From CAZZCU01 sp964652825 (GTDB taxonomy: Bacteria; Bdellovibrionota_B; Oligoflexia; Oligoflexales; CAZZCU01), in the NCBI GenBank assembly GCA_964652825.1, contig CAZZCU010000011.1:17090-81089 (forward strand): DNA of 64,000 nucleotides. Reading direction: 5' to 3'. Shown here piece after piece: positions 1 through 9,172 of this stretch; the first letter of the stretch is position 1; the number at the start of each line of letters is the position of its first letter. The notes below the pieces were generated by a model. It saw nothing but the letters and a program-made list of their open reading frames with translations, did no database searches and was not told where the DNA came from. Both the position numbers and the translations under genes were made by a program.

Positions 1-526
1 TGGCGACGGGCGGATCACATGCCAGCTGGGCATCGATCAACGATGCCGAGCCGCTGACATCGCTGGGGAATTCCACGTCGGCAGTGATTTTGAAGCTCTT
101 TGACAGCTTCAGATTGTATTTCTTGGAGAGAATCGCGGTTGCCTGTAGCTTGCCGGTAACGGTCTGACTGATAGCAACATTCGGTGCGATATAGAGTAGA
201 TTAGGTTCCGCCAAAAACAGGTACGTATCTTTTGGGGCCTTTGGATATAACAAGCGGACTTCGCAAACAGTACCAGGTTTAAGGCCTTTAATCGGGAAAG
301 CGACCATGGTCGGTTCAACGAATTGTCCCGGAATGGTCTCGTTGCCCTGACAGCGATGCAATTCCGCTTGGACGTTTGGATTATTCTGATCAACCGACTG
401 GAAGTTCAGCAACTGCACCAAAAGTTCCTGGGTGCTGCCGGTAACTGAACTGGCGCGTCGCGGCGTCTTACATGCGCTCGTCAGCACGAGCAGAGCCGCG
501 GAAATCATCAAAGCGAATTTTGTCAC
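1..526 (-). CDS. Putative lipoprotein, 3' end cut by the window edge
   Basis: The frame opens with GTG at 526, preceded by a purine-rich GAGAGAGG site, and stays open to base 1, so about 175 residues are visible and the C-terminus is missing. The N-terminus has Lys, a short hydrophobic run and a lipobox (LTSAC), predicting a lipoprotein cleaved before Cys19. The rest looks beta-rich with two further cysteines before the edge region; no family is recognised. The gene lies 21 nt downstream of the membrane pseudo-receiver gene on the same strand and is probably co-transcribed with it. Its job cannot be inferred beyond an envelope location. Confidence 0.75.
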   Translation of the reverse strand, partial: MTKFALMISAALLVLTSACKTPRRASSVTGSTQELLVQLLNFQSVDQNNPNVQAELHRCQGNETIPGQFVEPTMVAFPIKGLKPGTVCEVRLLYPKAPKDTYLFLAEPNLLYIAPNVAISQTVTGKLQATAILSKKYNLKLSKSFKITADVEFPSDVSGSASLIDAQLACDPPVA

Positions 527-547
527 GTTTCACCTCTCTCCATTAAC

Positions 548-2434
548 TTAATGCGATGGCGCATTTGGCGCGGGGTTTTCAAATTTATCGGGAGCAATTC
601 TCTTTAGAGAGTTAGTATACTGGCCACCCGATTTTTGCCAATTTGGTGAGACCATATTGCTGAGGCCCCACAGCAGAGCAATAACGGCGGCGGTAAACAT
701 GACAAACCCAGCCGCGTATTTTAGATCCTGAGCGTTGCTCTTGTTTTGTTTGCGACGGCGGCTCCTGCTAATGGGGCGATAACTAGAGATTGGAGTTGCG
801 GCTTTGGGCTCGGCATTTTGACCAGCATCTGCTTTCTCGTTCGTCGCCAGCGGCGGTGTTGGAACCGTCCAGGTTGTGCTTTGCCAGTTGTTTTGCTGCA
901 GCGGTACAACATTGGTCGTCGTTTGTTCCAGCGTCAGGGGTGCCATGGTGCCGGGCACTCGGCCCTCAGTACTAGGCGCGCCAAGGAACTGCTCGCTGAC
1001 TACTCGTACCAGCGCCTGAGCGATTTTCTTCTGATCAGCGCGATCGACATCGGACAGTGTGCAGTTAGCCGTGTACTTGAATTCGGAGGAAGCATCTTTA
1101 TTGGGAACAGCGTCGACCTGGGTGACTTTAGCATAAGGATTGCGACCGATCAGCTTGCGTAATAACGGCGACTCGATATGCAACATCCCATACTGACTGA
1201 TGGCGAATGGCAGACTCATTTGGGCTGAGCTCGGGTGAAGCTTGATCAAGCGCGCCGCAAAACTTGCGTGTGCGACCGAGAATAAATGGTCCGAAGAAAT
1301 ATAAATGGCATCATCGTGCCCATGTTCGGCAAAATTACGTGCGGTCTTCGGCAAAAACTTTTTCCAGATCAATTGAGTCAGATTGGTAGTTACGCGCGGA
1401 AGTATACTGATCTTACGATTAGGGTCGAGATTCTGGATATCATCGGTACGCAGTTTGTTGCCGACAATCACCACCGGTACACCGGGATTCAGATTGCCCA
1501 GCATTTTATGAAAGCGCTCCTGGTTTTCGCCAACGCATAGAGAGTCCTCGACAAAAACCAGATGCGGTGTGAAGAACTTTGGTTCTTCGACCACGCTCAT
1601 TTTATGCAGAGCGGTGGTTACCTCGAATTGAAGAATATCCAACTGACGCAGAATGTCCGAGCGTGTCTGCCCGTCCTGAACAGCGACAAAAACTTTGCAG
1701 CGGGGGCCGCTATCAATTTGCTGGAGCTCTTCGAGGAGATTGTTCGTGGTTTGGCGCAAAACATCCGGTACGCGCCAGCTGGCGATGAGCGCATCAGAAA
1801 AACGATATGTCAGACCGCTGGTGCGCGTGTCCTCAACCGTCAACGGCAGCGCCTCGACACCAAGTGCTTGCGCCAGGGGGCCGGTAAGATTAAGGGTCGC
1901 GCCGCGATAAGGACGCACCCGACACTCCAGCCACAAGCGTGAGCGACTGATCCAGACCACACGAGCCGGTACCGAGACAGCGGCGATCGAATTCATCGTT
2001 ACCTGAACAGGAGGGGCGGCGATCGTGGAATTAGTTGATGCCGTGGCATAGACAAAGCGATTCAACCACTGCGACATCTCCAGATTCAGCGGTATGAGAT
2101 CGCGAAACGCGCCGCAGGCCGCAAAACGTTTGAGATTCTCATGTTGTCGCGACAACGTCATCACCAGTCGGGAACCGAGAATATCTGGCATCGAGGTTAA
2201 GGTGAGAATAGCTTTTTCGACGAGTTGATCGCTGCCTTCGTCGCCGACGACGATGACCGCAGGCCGACGCGCACGTGTCTCCTGAACAAGAGCATCAAGC
2301 GTGGCGAAGAACTGAACGTCAAAGCCACGCTTACTAAGTTCCAGTGCATATTCACGATGTTGCATCCCGACGTGATCGATCAACCAAAAGGTTAAGCGTT
2401 TTTTCGCCGGCGATGGTGTTAAAGCATTCCGCAC
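548..2434 (-). CDS. Membrane-anchored protein with two receiver-like modules and a PilZ-like region
   Basis: The 628-residue product starts at GTG 2434 with GGAGG four bases upstream. Residues about 12-125 look like a response-regulator receiver fold whose acidic strand reads AVIVVGDEG rather than a clean LxxxD..P. A second receiver-like stretch lies at about 245-360 (HLVFVEDS). Between them and after them are beta-rich regions; the part around SQYGMLHIESP and a helix with LSDVDRADQKK resemble a PilZ core, although no clear RxxxR is present. A Ser/Arg/Lys-rich linker precedes one transmembrane helix near residues 580-600, then a short tail. It is probably an inner-membrane signalling scaffold facing the cytoplasm. 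Whether either receiver is phosphorylated or the PilZ part binds c-di-GMP is unknown. The likely co-transcribed downstream gene is a lipoprotein. Confidence 0.7.
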   Translation of the reverse strand: MRNALTPSPAKKRLTFWLIDHVGMQHREYALELSKRGFDVQFFATLDALVQETRARRPAVIVVGDEGSDQLVEKAILTLTSMPDILGSRLVMTLSRQHENLKRFAACGAFRDLIPLNLEMSQWLNRFVYATASTNSTIAAPPVQVTMNSIAAVSVPARVVWISRSRLWLECRVRPYRGATLNLTGPLAQALGVEALPLTVEDTRTSGLTYRFSDALIASWRVPDVLRQTTNNLLEELQQIDSGPRCKVFVAVQDGQTRSDILRQLDILQFEVTTALHKMSVVEEPKFFTPHLVFVEDSLCVGENQERFHKMLGNLNPGVPVVIVGNKLRTDDIQNLDPNRKISILPRVTTNLTQLIWKKFLPKTARNFAEHGHDDAIYISSDHLFSVAHASFAARLIKLHPSSAQMSLPFAISQYGMLHIESPLLRKLIGRNPYAKVTQVDAVPNKDASSEFKYTANCTLSDVDRADQKKIAQALVRVVSEQFLGAPSTEGRVPGTMAPLTLEQTTTNVVPLQQNNWQSTTWTVPTPPLATNEKADAGQNAEPKAATPISSYRPISRSRRRKQNKSNAQDLKYAAGFVMFTAAVIALLWGLSNMVSPNWQKSGGQYTNSLKRIAPDKFENPAPNAPSH

Positions 2435-2707
2435 GTGGCCTCCACGAGAATAGCCTTCTTTATGGTTTTCGGTGGTATTGGCGCGAGATTTAGGGATTTA
2501 TTGCTTTTCTTCCTGATCGGTGCGGTCGTTTTTGGCCTACTGCCGATAATGGATTTTTTTTGTGGCGGAATTCTCATGTGAAATATGTTGAATTTGCATT
2601 TTTCCCAACCCACTGGTTTTAGAAACTCACGAAGTTGTCGAAAAAGGTGGGGTACAAAATCACGATTAGATTATATTGTATGGATATTCTGCAAAGGGGA
2701 TAGAGAC

Positions 2708-4795
2708 ATGGCATTGGTAGCAAAATTTCGGCTGGTTCTAGGGCTGTTTATCGCATTGATGTTGACTGTGTCGACCACCGATGCCTTCGCGCTCAATTGC
2801 CAACATGTGCGAGCTTTAACCGGCAAGTATCTAAAACGCCATTATGCCTTCAGTGTTTTTGACGACGAGTTGAGCCGGCGTACGCTGGAGCAATTTATTC
2901 GCAGCTGGGATCCAGGCAAAGTCTATTTCTTTGAGCAGGATGTAAAAGATCTCGAAAACAAATATGCAGTGAAATTGGATGATATGATTCGTGCTTCGGA
3001 TTGTGCCGCCATCAAAGGTATCGTTGATTTATATACCAAGCGGTTTCAGGAACGGCAGACGATCATTGTCAAGTTGATTAACGATAAACACGATTTCACC
3101 GTCGATGAATCGATGGATGTTGATCGCAAGAAAATCGCGTTCGCCAAAACCTCTGAAGAAATTAATGAGCGTTGGCGGCAACGTATTAAATTTCAATTGT
3201 TGCAATTGAACCAAACCCTAAAAGACATAAAAAAATCGCAAGACAAGTTGCAAAAACGTTATGCGCTGGCGGTTAAACGTCATAACGAAACCACTATGGA
3301 ACAGGTTTATTCGGTATTCCTGAACGCATTCTCGTCGAGCCTTGATCCGCATTCGGAATATATGCCGGCAGAGCAGCTTGAGGATTTCCGCATTAATACG
3401 CGCTTGTCGCTTGAGGGTATTGGCGCGGTGTTGCGTGGCGAAGATGGTTTTACCACTATCCAAAGCATGGTTCCCGGCGGTGCCGCCGCTAAAACCGGCA
3501 AGATACGCGTCAACGATAAGATTGTCGCCGTCGCGCAAGGTAAGGAGCCGCCGGTCGATGTGATTGATATGGATTTACGCGAGGTGGTGAAATTGATCCG
3601 CGGCGCTGGCGGTACCGAAGTACGGTTGACACTCATCCGGGAAGAAGCCGGCAAGAGTTCGCAGTTTGTGGTGCCGGTTATTCGCGAGAAAGTCCAGTTA
3701 ACCGATCGCGTCGCCAAGTCGAAAATCGTTAAAGTCTCTGTTCAGGAGAAGGACGGTACTAAAGCCGAGAAAAAAATCGGTGTTCTCTCGTTGCCGTCAT
3801 TCTACGTCGATTTTGAAGGCATGAGCCGGCGTGAACGGAATTTCCGCAGCAGTGCCATGGATACCCTGCAGGAATTGAAAAAATTGAATGACGCGAAAGT
3901 CGACGCCCTGGTGTTGGACTTGCGTAATAACGGTGGTGGCAGTCTGGAGGAATCCATACGGATCGCCGGCATGTTTATTGACCAAGGACCTGTTGTTCAG
4001 ATCCGTGATTCCAGCGAGGCCATCGAAGTCAAAAATGATCCCGATAAAGGCTCATTCTATGACGGTCCCATGTTGGTGATGATTAATCGTCAGTCGGCAA
4101 GCGCGAGCGAGATTCTCGCGGGTGCGATCCAGGATTATGGTCGCGGTATTCTGGTGGGCGATAGCCATACGTTTGGCAAAGGCACGGTTCAGAGTCTGGA
4201 AGATATCGGCCCGAAAATGGGTGCGACGAAAGTCACGATCAGCAAGTTCTACCGGCCGCTCGGCTCATCGACGCAGCTTAAGGGCGTGGATGCCGATATC
4301 GTCTTCCCCAGCCTGGTGGATGAATTGGAGATTGGCGAGAAGCACTATGATTATGCGTTGCCGTGGGAGCAGATCAAGGCAAGTAATCTGAAAAAGTTGA
4401 ATCAGGTGACTCCTTATGTGGCGCAGCTGAAAACCGTCAGCAAAGCTAGGACGGACACCGATGAAGGCTTTAAAGAAATCCACGAAGAGATCAAAAAATA
4501 TCGTGGAAGCGTCGAGGCTCGCTCGAAAGTCAGCCTAAAGGAAGAGGTCGCTGACGCTAAGGATAAGAACGCTAAAAAGAAAAATAACGAAGATAATATG
4601 GCGGGTGATGAAGAGCTGAAACTGGAGGATGACGTACACCTGCAGGAAGCTCTGCGCATCGCCGGCGACTATACCCAGCTCCTGCAGAAGCGGCCGCTGG
4701 GTGTTGTCACGCTACCAGAAGTGAAGAAGAAATCCACCGCGCTCGCCGGTAGCAAAGGCAAAGCTAAAGAGAAGAAAGCCACCGACGTTAAATAA
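2708..4795 (+). CDS. prc: Prc-type carboxy-terminal (tail-specific) processing protease
   Basis: This 695-residue S41 peptidase is close in length to E. coli Prc (682). ATG 2708 was chosen over an upstream in-frame start because AGGGGA precedes it and a signal peptide follows at once, ending near AFA. Order: alpha-helical N-terminal region, PDZ domain at about 230-330 (GIGAVL, GGAA), then the S41 core. The catalytic Ser/Lys dyad is seen as S465 in QSASASE and K491 in FGKGTVQ, with D476 in IQDYG matching the conserved Asp. The C-terminal part is long, charged and Lys-rich, as in the DUF3340-type tail. Prc acts in the periplasm, removing C-terminal segments from lipoprotein-anchored murein hydrolases and PBP3. 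It is monocistronic, divergent from the pseudo-receiver gene and followed by a hairpin. Confidence 0.93.
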   Translation: MALVAKFRLVLGLFIALMLTVSTTDAFALNCQHVRALTGKYLKRHYAFSVFDDELSRRTLEQFIRSWDPGKVYFFEQDVKDLENKYAVKLDDMIRASDCAAIKGIVDLYTKRFQERQTIIVKLINDKHDFTVDESMDVDRKKIAFAKTSEEINERWRQRIKFQLLQLNQTLKDIKKSQDKLQKRYALAVKRHNETTMEQVYSVFLNAFSSSLDPHSEYMPAEQLEDFRINTRLSLEGIGAVLRGEDGFTTIQSMVPGGAAAKTGKIRVNDKIVAVAQGKEPPVDVIDMDLREVVKLIRGAGGTEVRLTLIREEAGKSSQFVVPVIREKVQLTDRVAKSKIVKVSVQEKDGTKAEKKIGVLSLPSFYVDFEGMSRRERNFRSSAMDTLQELKKLNDAKVDALVLDLRNNGGGSLEESIRIAGMFIDQGPVVQIRDSSEAIEVKNDPDKGSFYDGPMLVMINRQSASASEILAGAIQDYGRGILVGDSHTFGKGTVQSLEDIGPKMGATKVTISKFYRPLGSSTQLKGVDADIVFPSLVDELEIGEKHYDYALPWEQIKASNLKKLNQVTPYVAQLKTVSKARTDTDEGFKEIHEEIKKYRGSVEARSKVSLKEEVADAKDKNAKKKNNEDNMAGDEELKLEDDVHLQEALRIAGDYTQLLQKRPLGVVTLPEVKKKSTALAGSKGKAKEKKATDVK

Positions 4796-4811
4796 CTAAG
4801 AAAGAAATTAT

Positions 4812-4852
4812 AAGAACGGCCCCCCAACCGCGCATAGTGGTGGGGGTTCTTT
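4812..4852 (+). terminator. Probable intrinsic terminator after prc
   Basis: AAGAA plus a C-run pairs with a G-run plus TTCTT across a short loop, with a small GG bulge on the left arm, then TTTC follows. It sits 16 nt after the prc stop and before a convergent lipoprotein gene. Confidence 0.6.
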
Positions 4853-4891
4853 CGGCTGCCAGCTTGCCGCTGACGGCCGTCAGCAAACAGC

Positions 4892-5545
4892 TTACGGGCA
4901 GCCGATTAGTTTACGAGTGCTCGTAGTCGCAGTGTTGAAATTCTGCAAATACGGGGCGATCGTCGCGGCGTCGGCCTGATCCGATGCTGAATTGAGTCGG
5001 AAGTTTATCTGCGCCGACTGTACAGCCATGACATAGATATCCGAGCAGGCGCTGAATTTTTGCGTAAAGTTTGAACTTTCCGAGATGTTCTTGCCGCGCA
5101 GCTGGTTGTAATTTTTACGAATGACTTCCATATCGCTAATAGCGCCACCGACCCAACTCAAGGTGGTCGGCTTACCGCGAATATGTGATTCCAATTCGTT
5201 TGTCCGTGCATCCAGACAGGCGAGATTGCCGCCTAGAGTCAACATATCGGAGCAGGCATCGATCGCGGTCGGAACATAGGTTGTATTGCTTGCCAGACAA
5301 ATATCGTTTTGCCAGACGCGGCCGGCTTGTTCGCAGAGCACTTGATTATTCTCGGCAGTACTAACCACACAACTAACACCATCCCACTGATAACCGCTTT
5401 TTGCCGCGCACGTTTCGGCGGTGTCTTTAATCGGCGTTGTATTCGCAGGGCCTTTTGAGTCTTTCTTTTTATTACATGCGGCGAGCGCCAGCATGCATAC
5501 TGCCACAACAGTGCCGTTCTTGATGAATTTGGATAATGGACTCAT
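4892..5545 (-). CDS. Cys-containing lipoprotein of unknown function
   Basis: The 217-residue protein begins at ATG 5545, seven bases after AAGGAG. The signal peptide ends in a lipobox (LAAC), followed by a Lys/Asp-rich stretch. Two similar Cys-bearing segments follow, each with a W before the second Cys (ETCAAKSGYQWDGVSC and LCEQAGRVWQNDIC), a short repeated Cys-knot-like motif seen in many secreted lipoproteins of predatory and soil deltaproteobacteria. The C-terminal half is helical and contains four more cysteines (DACSD, LACLD, SACSD, IGCP). No catalytic motif is seen. It is a stand-alone gene convergent to prc. Function unknown; outer-membrane or periplasmic location is inferred from the lipobox. 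Confidence 0.8.
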   Translation of the reverse strand: MSPLSKFIKNGTVVAVCMLALAACNKKKDSKGPANTTPIKDTAETCAAKSGYQWDGVSCVVSTAENNQVLCEQAGRVWQNDICLASNTTYVPTAIDACSDMLTLGGNLACLDARTNELESHIRGKPTTLSWVGGAISDMEVIRKNYNQLRGKNISESSNFTQKFSACSDIYVMAVQSAQINFRLNSASDQADAATIAPYLQNFNTATTSTRKLIGCP

Positions 5546-5892
5546 ACTGCAACTCCTTGGGTTACCTTGCCAGTGCTCTTACTATTCAAGGATTGGGCCA
5601 CTCCTTTAAGTTACCATAAACAGTGATTTTTCGGAGTTTTAGCCTGCCTTTTACCTTGTCAAAAGATTTGACGCTCTTTCAGGTATTGTTATTAATAATC
5701 AATACATGTCCATTCTGACTCATTGAAAATGTTAATAATTACAATGATTTATAATAATGTTATAAAATAATATTGACTTTTTAATAAATGTCTATAAAAT
5801 CCGCTTCGAATCAAACAATTGTATTTTAATGGGTTTTATAAAAAGAGCTTTGAGAAAGAAGAATTATGTTTTTTCGATCAAAGGAGACAGCA
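5546..5892. other. 347-bp AT-rich divergent intergenic region
   Basis: This gap separates two divergent lipoprotein genes. Bases about 5660-5850 are far richer in A and T than the surroundings. A TTGACT at 5773 followed by TATAAA-type hexamers is promoter-like for the rightward gene, but the spacing is short (14 nt), so I do not call a defined promoter. I see no RNA gene or open frame with a ribosome site. Confidence 0.5.
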
Positions 5893-7299
5893 ATGAAGGG
5901 TTACAGCAACATGCGCAAGGCACATATCCTGGCCGCCTTGGTGATGGCTACGGCAGTTGTGGGCTGCGGTACGATCACAGGTAAGAAGAAAGGTAATAAA
6001 GGGTCGCCGACTGCCCCGGAAACGACGATTGTCGACGTTAAAGTGGGATCGAATGGTATCGCTACGGCGACTTATTTCAGCTCGGCCACTGACGCGAAGT
6101 TTTCTTGTAAAGTTGATAGCGAGAAAGCCGCCGGTCAGTGGGAGGATTGTCTACCTGAAGGTTATCCCTTTACCGTACGTTCCGACGAAGTCGTGACGTT
6201 AAGCGTTAAGTCGATAGCCGGTGGTGTTGAAGATCCGACACCTGCTACCAGACAGGTCGGTGAGGCATTCGCGGCGGTCATCGCTGAGAAGTCCACGATC
6301 GGTGATGTTTATAATAGTGATCAATTAAAAGTATCGTTCTCGTTGCGTTCGGGCAATGCGCAGAATGTGCATTTTGAGTGTCGTGCCAACGACGAGACGC
6401 AGTTTACTAATTGTACCGAAGGTACTTCTTATACCTTCCTCGGTATGCAGGATGGCGGTACCTACAGCTTAGTAGTACGTCCGGTCGATACCACGACCAA
6501 GCGCATTGGTCAGGAAGATACCATGAGCTTTAGAATCGACTTCAGCCGCGCTGGCGGTGGTATCGTCGGTCCTGGTGGCGCACAGGTATTTGGTCAGCCA
6601 TTGATCCTTGGCTCGTATCGCTTTGCGGTACCGCAGGATATGAATGTCGTAACTTATGCGACGAATCGCACCATCACTGGCGCAAATCCTGATTTGTATC
6701 AGGTTGATCCGGGTTCTGATCCGTTCGCGCAATCGGTTCCTTGTGCGCGTCGTGAAGTCTGGAAAACCATGACTGGTCGTCCGTTGAGCTACTGTCGCGC
6801 CAATGATCGTAACGATCTTATGCAATGGGTCAATAACATGACCATTACGCCTAACTATGTTGAAGTCGGCACGGATATGCAAAAAGCTGCCGCCGGTTAT
6901 GAGCGTATCTCGGTATCGTTCTTTGACTCGTCGGTGGAGTTCCGTAATAACCGCAGTCGTTTCCGTATGCATTGCGGCCCGAATCGTGGCGACGTCTTGA
7001 ACTACGGCATGATTCCCAATGTACCGATGACCAGTCGTTTCTATCATGGTCAATTGCCGGAGAGCGTTGATTTCCACTGGTGTACGCGTCAAATCTCGAT
7101 CAACACGAATATTGTTACGGTGATGATCGGTGCCTTTATTAACCTGGATGGCTTTGTCGGCGGTTCACCTTATGCGAACGCGATCGAAGTTGTCTATATG
7201 GCGGAAGCCTCTGGTGAAAACTCGGTACCCCAGTTCTTCGCAAGACGTGCGCAAGAGCGAGTTTTATCGAGCTTAAGCAAAGGCATTCCACTGAACTAA
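5893..7299 (+). CDS. Secreted lipoprotein with two Cys-paired beta-domain repeats
   Basis: ATG 5893 follows AAAGGAG at six bases; an upstream in-frame ATG at 5866 lacks such a site. The 468-residue product has a Lys/Arg N-terminus, hydrophobic core and lipobox (VVGC). Two immunoglobulin-like repeats follow, each with a paired-cysteine signature: FSCKVD...WEDC near residues 65-85 and FECRAND...FTNC near 155-175, each leading to a YPFT or YTFL strand. After a Gly-rich linker (GGGIVGPGG) comes an unrecognised C-terminal domain of about 230 residues with four cysteines. The repeat type is common in large surface lipoproteins and chitinase-associated proteins. No enzymatic motif is visible. Likely surface-exposed; function unknown. 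A strong hairpin follows the gene. Confidence 0.8.
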   Translation: MKGYSNMRKAHILAALVMATAVVGCGTITGKKKGNKGSPTAPETTIVDVKVGSNGIATATYFSSATDAKFSCKVDSEKAAGQWEDCLPEGYPFTVRSDEVVTLSVKSIAGGVEDPTPATRQVGEAFAAVIAEKSTIGDVYNSDQLKVSFSLRSGNAQNVHFECRANDETQFTNCTEGTSYTFLGMQDGGTYSLVVRPVDTTTKRIGQEDTMSFRIDFSRAGGGIVGPGGAQVFGQPLILGSYRFAVPQDMNVVTYATNRTITGANPDLYQVDPGSDPFAQSVPCARREVWKTMTGRPLSYCRANDRNDLMQWVNNMTITPNYVEVGTDMQKAAAGYERISVSFFDSSVEFRNNRSRFRMHCGPNRGDVLNYGMIPNVPMTSRFYHGQLPESVDFHWCTRQISINTNIVTVMIGAFINLDGFVGGSPYANAIEVVYMAEASGENSVPQFFARRAQERVLSSLSKGIPLN

Positions 7300-7348
7300 G
7301 TTCTTGATAAACAGATCAAGATAACCCTGTTCTGTTTTCTCCTACACG

Positions 7349-7384
7349 ACCCGCTGGTACCAGAAATGGTATCGGCGGGTTTGT
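7349..7384. terminator. Bidirectional hairpin terminator
   Basis: ACCCGC and GCGGGT bracket a further paired segment (GGTACC against GGTAT with two G-T wobbles), giving a 13-bp stem with a six-base AGAAAT loop. TTTGTTT follows on the plus strand. It lies between the convergent lipoprotein and ABC exporter genes and may serve both. Confidence 0.8.
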
Positions 7385-9172
7385 TTATGTTGCGCTAGTG
7401 GTAGCGGGCATGTGATGCAGCTGATGATAGAGACCGCCGTGAGCAAGCAGCTGATCATGATTGCCGCTTTCCACCAATCGACCTTTGTCAATCACCAGGA
7501 TACGGTCGCAGGCGCGAATCGTAGATAGGCGATGCGCGATAACGATCACGCTGTGGCCGTGCAAAATTTTGGTAATCGCTGCTTGCACGAGAGCCTCGGA
7601 TTCGGGATCCACGGATGATGTAGCCTCATCGAGAATGATCATCTGTGGTTGTTTTGCCAGCGCCCGCGCGAACGTGAGTAGTTGTCGTTGCCCGTGCGAT
7701 AAATTGGTGCCCTGCTCACGGATTTCAAAGTCATAAGTATTAGGCAGCATCTTGATAAATGTATCAGCGCCTACCGCTGTCGCGGCGGCTGCGATTTGTT
7801 GGCGGGTAATGGTGGGATCATCGAGTCCGATGTTAAAAGCGATGGTGCCGTCAAAGAGAACGATATCCTGCGGCACCACGGCGATGTGTTGGTGTAGCGC
7901 GTTGTTGGCAATGTTCCGTAATTCCACGTTGTCGAGGCGTATGCTGCCGCCGTAGCCGTCGTACATTTTACTGAGCAATTTGATGATGGTTGATTTGCCG
8001 CTGCCGGTGGCACCTACCAACGCCAGCGATTCGCCCGGTTGCATGGTAAAACTCAAATCATGCAACGCCAGATTGTCTGGGGTAAGTCGGTCGTGACCTT
8101 TGTAGCTGAACGAAACGTGCTCGAAAACCAGATGTCCGTGCACTTGTGTGAGTGCATGGTCGCCTTCGATGACTTCCGTTTTATCCAGCAAACCAAAGAT
8201 GCGATCGATGGATGTGAATGCACCCTGGAGCATCGCCATTTTTGTACCGAGAGCTTTGAGCGGTTCAAATAATTGCTGCAGATATTGTATGAACGCCACC
8301 ATGACGCCGGCGGTAATAGCGAAATCCCCCAGTAGCGGTGACAACGCCACCCACAGCACCAGACCGATACTTATCGAAGCGATACCATCAATGACGGAAA
8401 ACATCGCCGAATCCAAAAAAACAGTGCTCATCTGCGCGTCGCGATACTCGCGATTCAGCCGCGCATAACGTTTGGCGGCGTCGAGTTCGCCGGTCAGCGT
8501 TTTAACCGTTGTATGTCCATACAAGCACTCCTGCGTATAGGCATTGAGGGCGGCGATCTTTTTGCGCGCGCTGAGCATCGCGGTTTTTAGGGCTTTGGCA
8601 AACCAACTGATCGCGCCACCAACCACCGGCAGAATAACAATGGAACTTAAGGCCAATCGCCAGTCCAAAATAAACAAGCCCACCAAGCTGCCGATCAGGA
8701 CGGCGCAGTCAACGATCGACGTCAATACACCCTGATTAAGCGATTCGCTGAGATTGTCAAAATCACTCGTCGCCCGCGTTACCAAGGCGCCGCTCATCGA
8801 GCGATCGTGAAACGCCGCTTTCAGCTTGAGGATATGATGCATAAGTACCAAGCGCAGATCACGGATCATGCGATGCACCGCCAGCGATGTCAGCACTGAC
8901 TGTGACGCGCGTGCCGCGTATTCGCCGAGAATCACCAAGAGAAATATCAACGACAGTGATTTGATAATCTGAGGGTTTTGACCGACGATACCTTCATCGA
9001 TAGCCTGCTTTACCAGCAGTGGCATGGACATTTGCAGCACTGAGATGATCGGTATTAGTAGAATAGCCAGATAAACTTTGCGACGTTCGCCGTGCAGATA
9101 CGGCCACAGTTTTTTGAGATCGCGGAAATCATGTAAGATCGGTTTTTTTCGTGATGCGTCTTTAGGTTGCAT
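7385..9172 (-). CDS. ABC exporter half-transporter, canonical-Glu subunit (pair 1)
   Basis: The 595-residue protein has a six-helix exporter domain (about 30-330) and a C-terminal ATPase: Walker A GATGSGKST, signature LSHGQRQ, Walker B IILDEATSS with the catalytic Glu, and the switch His in IAHRLS. The signature departs from LSGGQ at its third residue. In heterodimeric exporters such as TM287/288 or BmrCD, this subunit supplies the catalytic Glu and its imperfect signature completes the degenerate site. ATG 9172 overlaps the 3' end of the partner gene by 11 nt, implying translational coupling and a 1:1 complex. It acts in the inner membrane; substrate (drug, lipid or peptide) is unknown. Confidence 0.88.
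   Translation of the reverse strand: MQPKDASRKKPILHDFRDLKKLWPYLHGERRKVYLAILLIPIISVLQMSMPLLVKQAIDEGIVGQNPQIIKSLSLIFLLVILGEYAARASQSVLTSLAVHRMIRDLRLVLMHHILKLKAAFHDRSMSGALVTRATSDFDNLSESLNQGVLTSIVDCAVLIGSLVGLFILDWRLALSSIVILPVVGGAISWFAKALKTAMLSARKKIAALNAYTQECLYGHTTVKTLTGELDAAKRYARLNREYRDAQMSTVFLDSAMFSVIDGIASISIGLVLWVALSPLLGDFAITAGVMVAFIQYLQQLFEPLKALGTKMAMLQGAFTSIDRIFGLLDKTEVIEGDHALTQVHGHLVFEHVSFSYKGHDRLTPDNLALHDLSFTMQPGESLALVGATGSGKSTIIKLLSKMYDGYGGSIRLDNVELRNIANNALHQHIAVVPQDIVLFDGTIAFNIGLDDPTITRQQIAAAATAVGADTFIKMLPNTYDFEIREQGTNLSHGQRQLLTFARALAKQPQMIILDEATSSVDPESEALVQAAITKILHGHSVIVIAHRLSTIRACDRILVIDKGRLVESGNHDQLLAHGGLYHQLHHMPATTSAT

Noticed and set aside
2419..2613. Minus-strand 64-codon basic frame upstream of the pseudo-receiver gene
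   Set aside because: Lys/Pro-rich composition comes from AT-rich intergenic DNA; it overlaps the next gene's start and has no good ribosome site.
5866..5892. Earlier ATG for the 5893 lipoprotein
   Set aside because: AAAGGAG lies inside this stretch and serves ATG 5893; the longer form would spoil the signal peptide.
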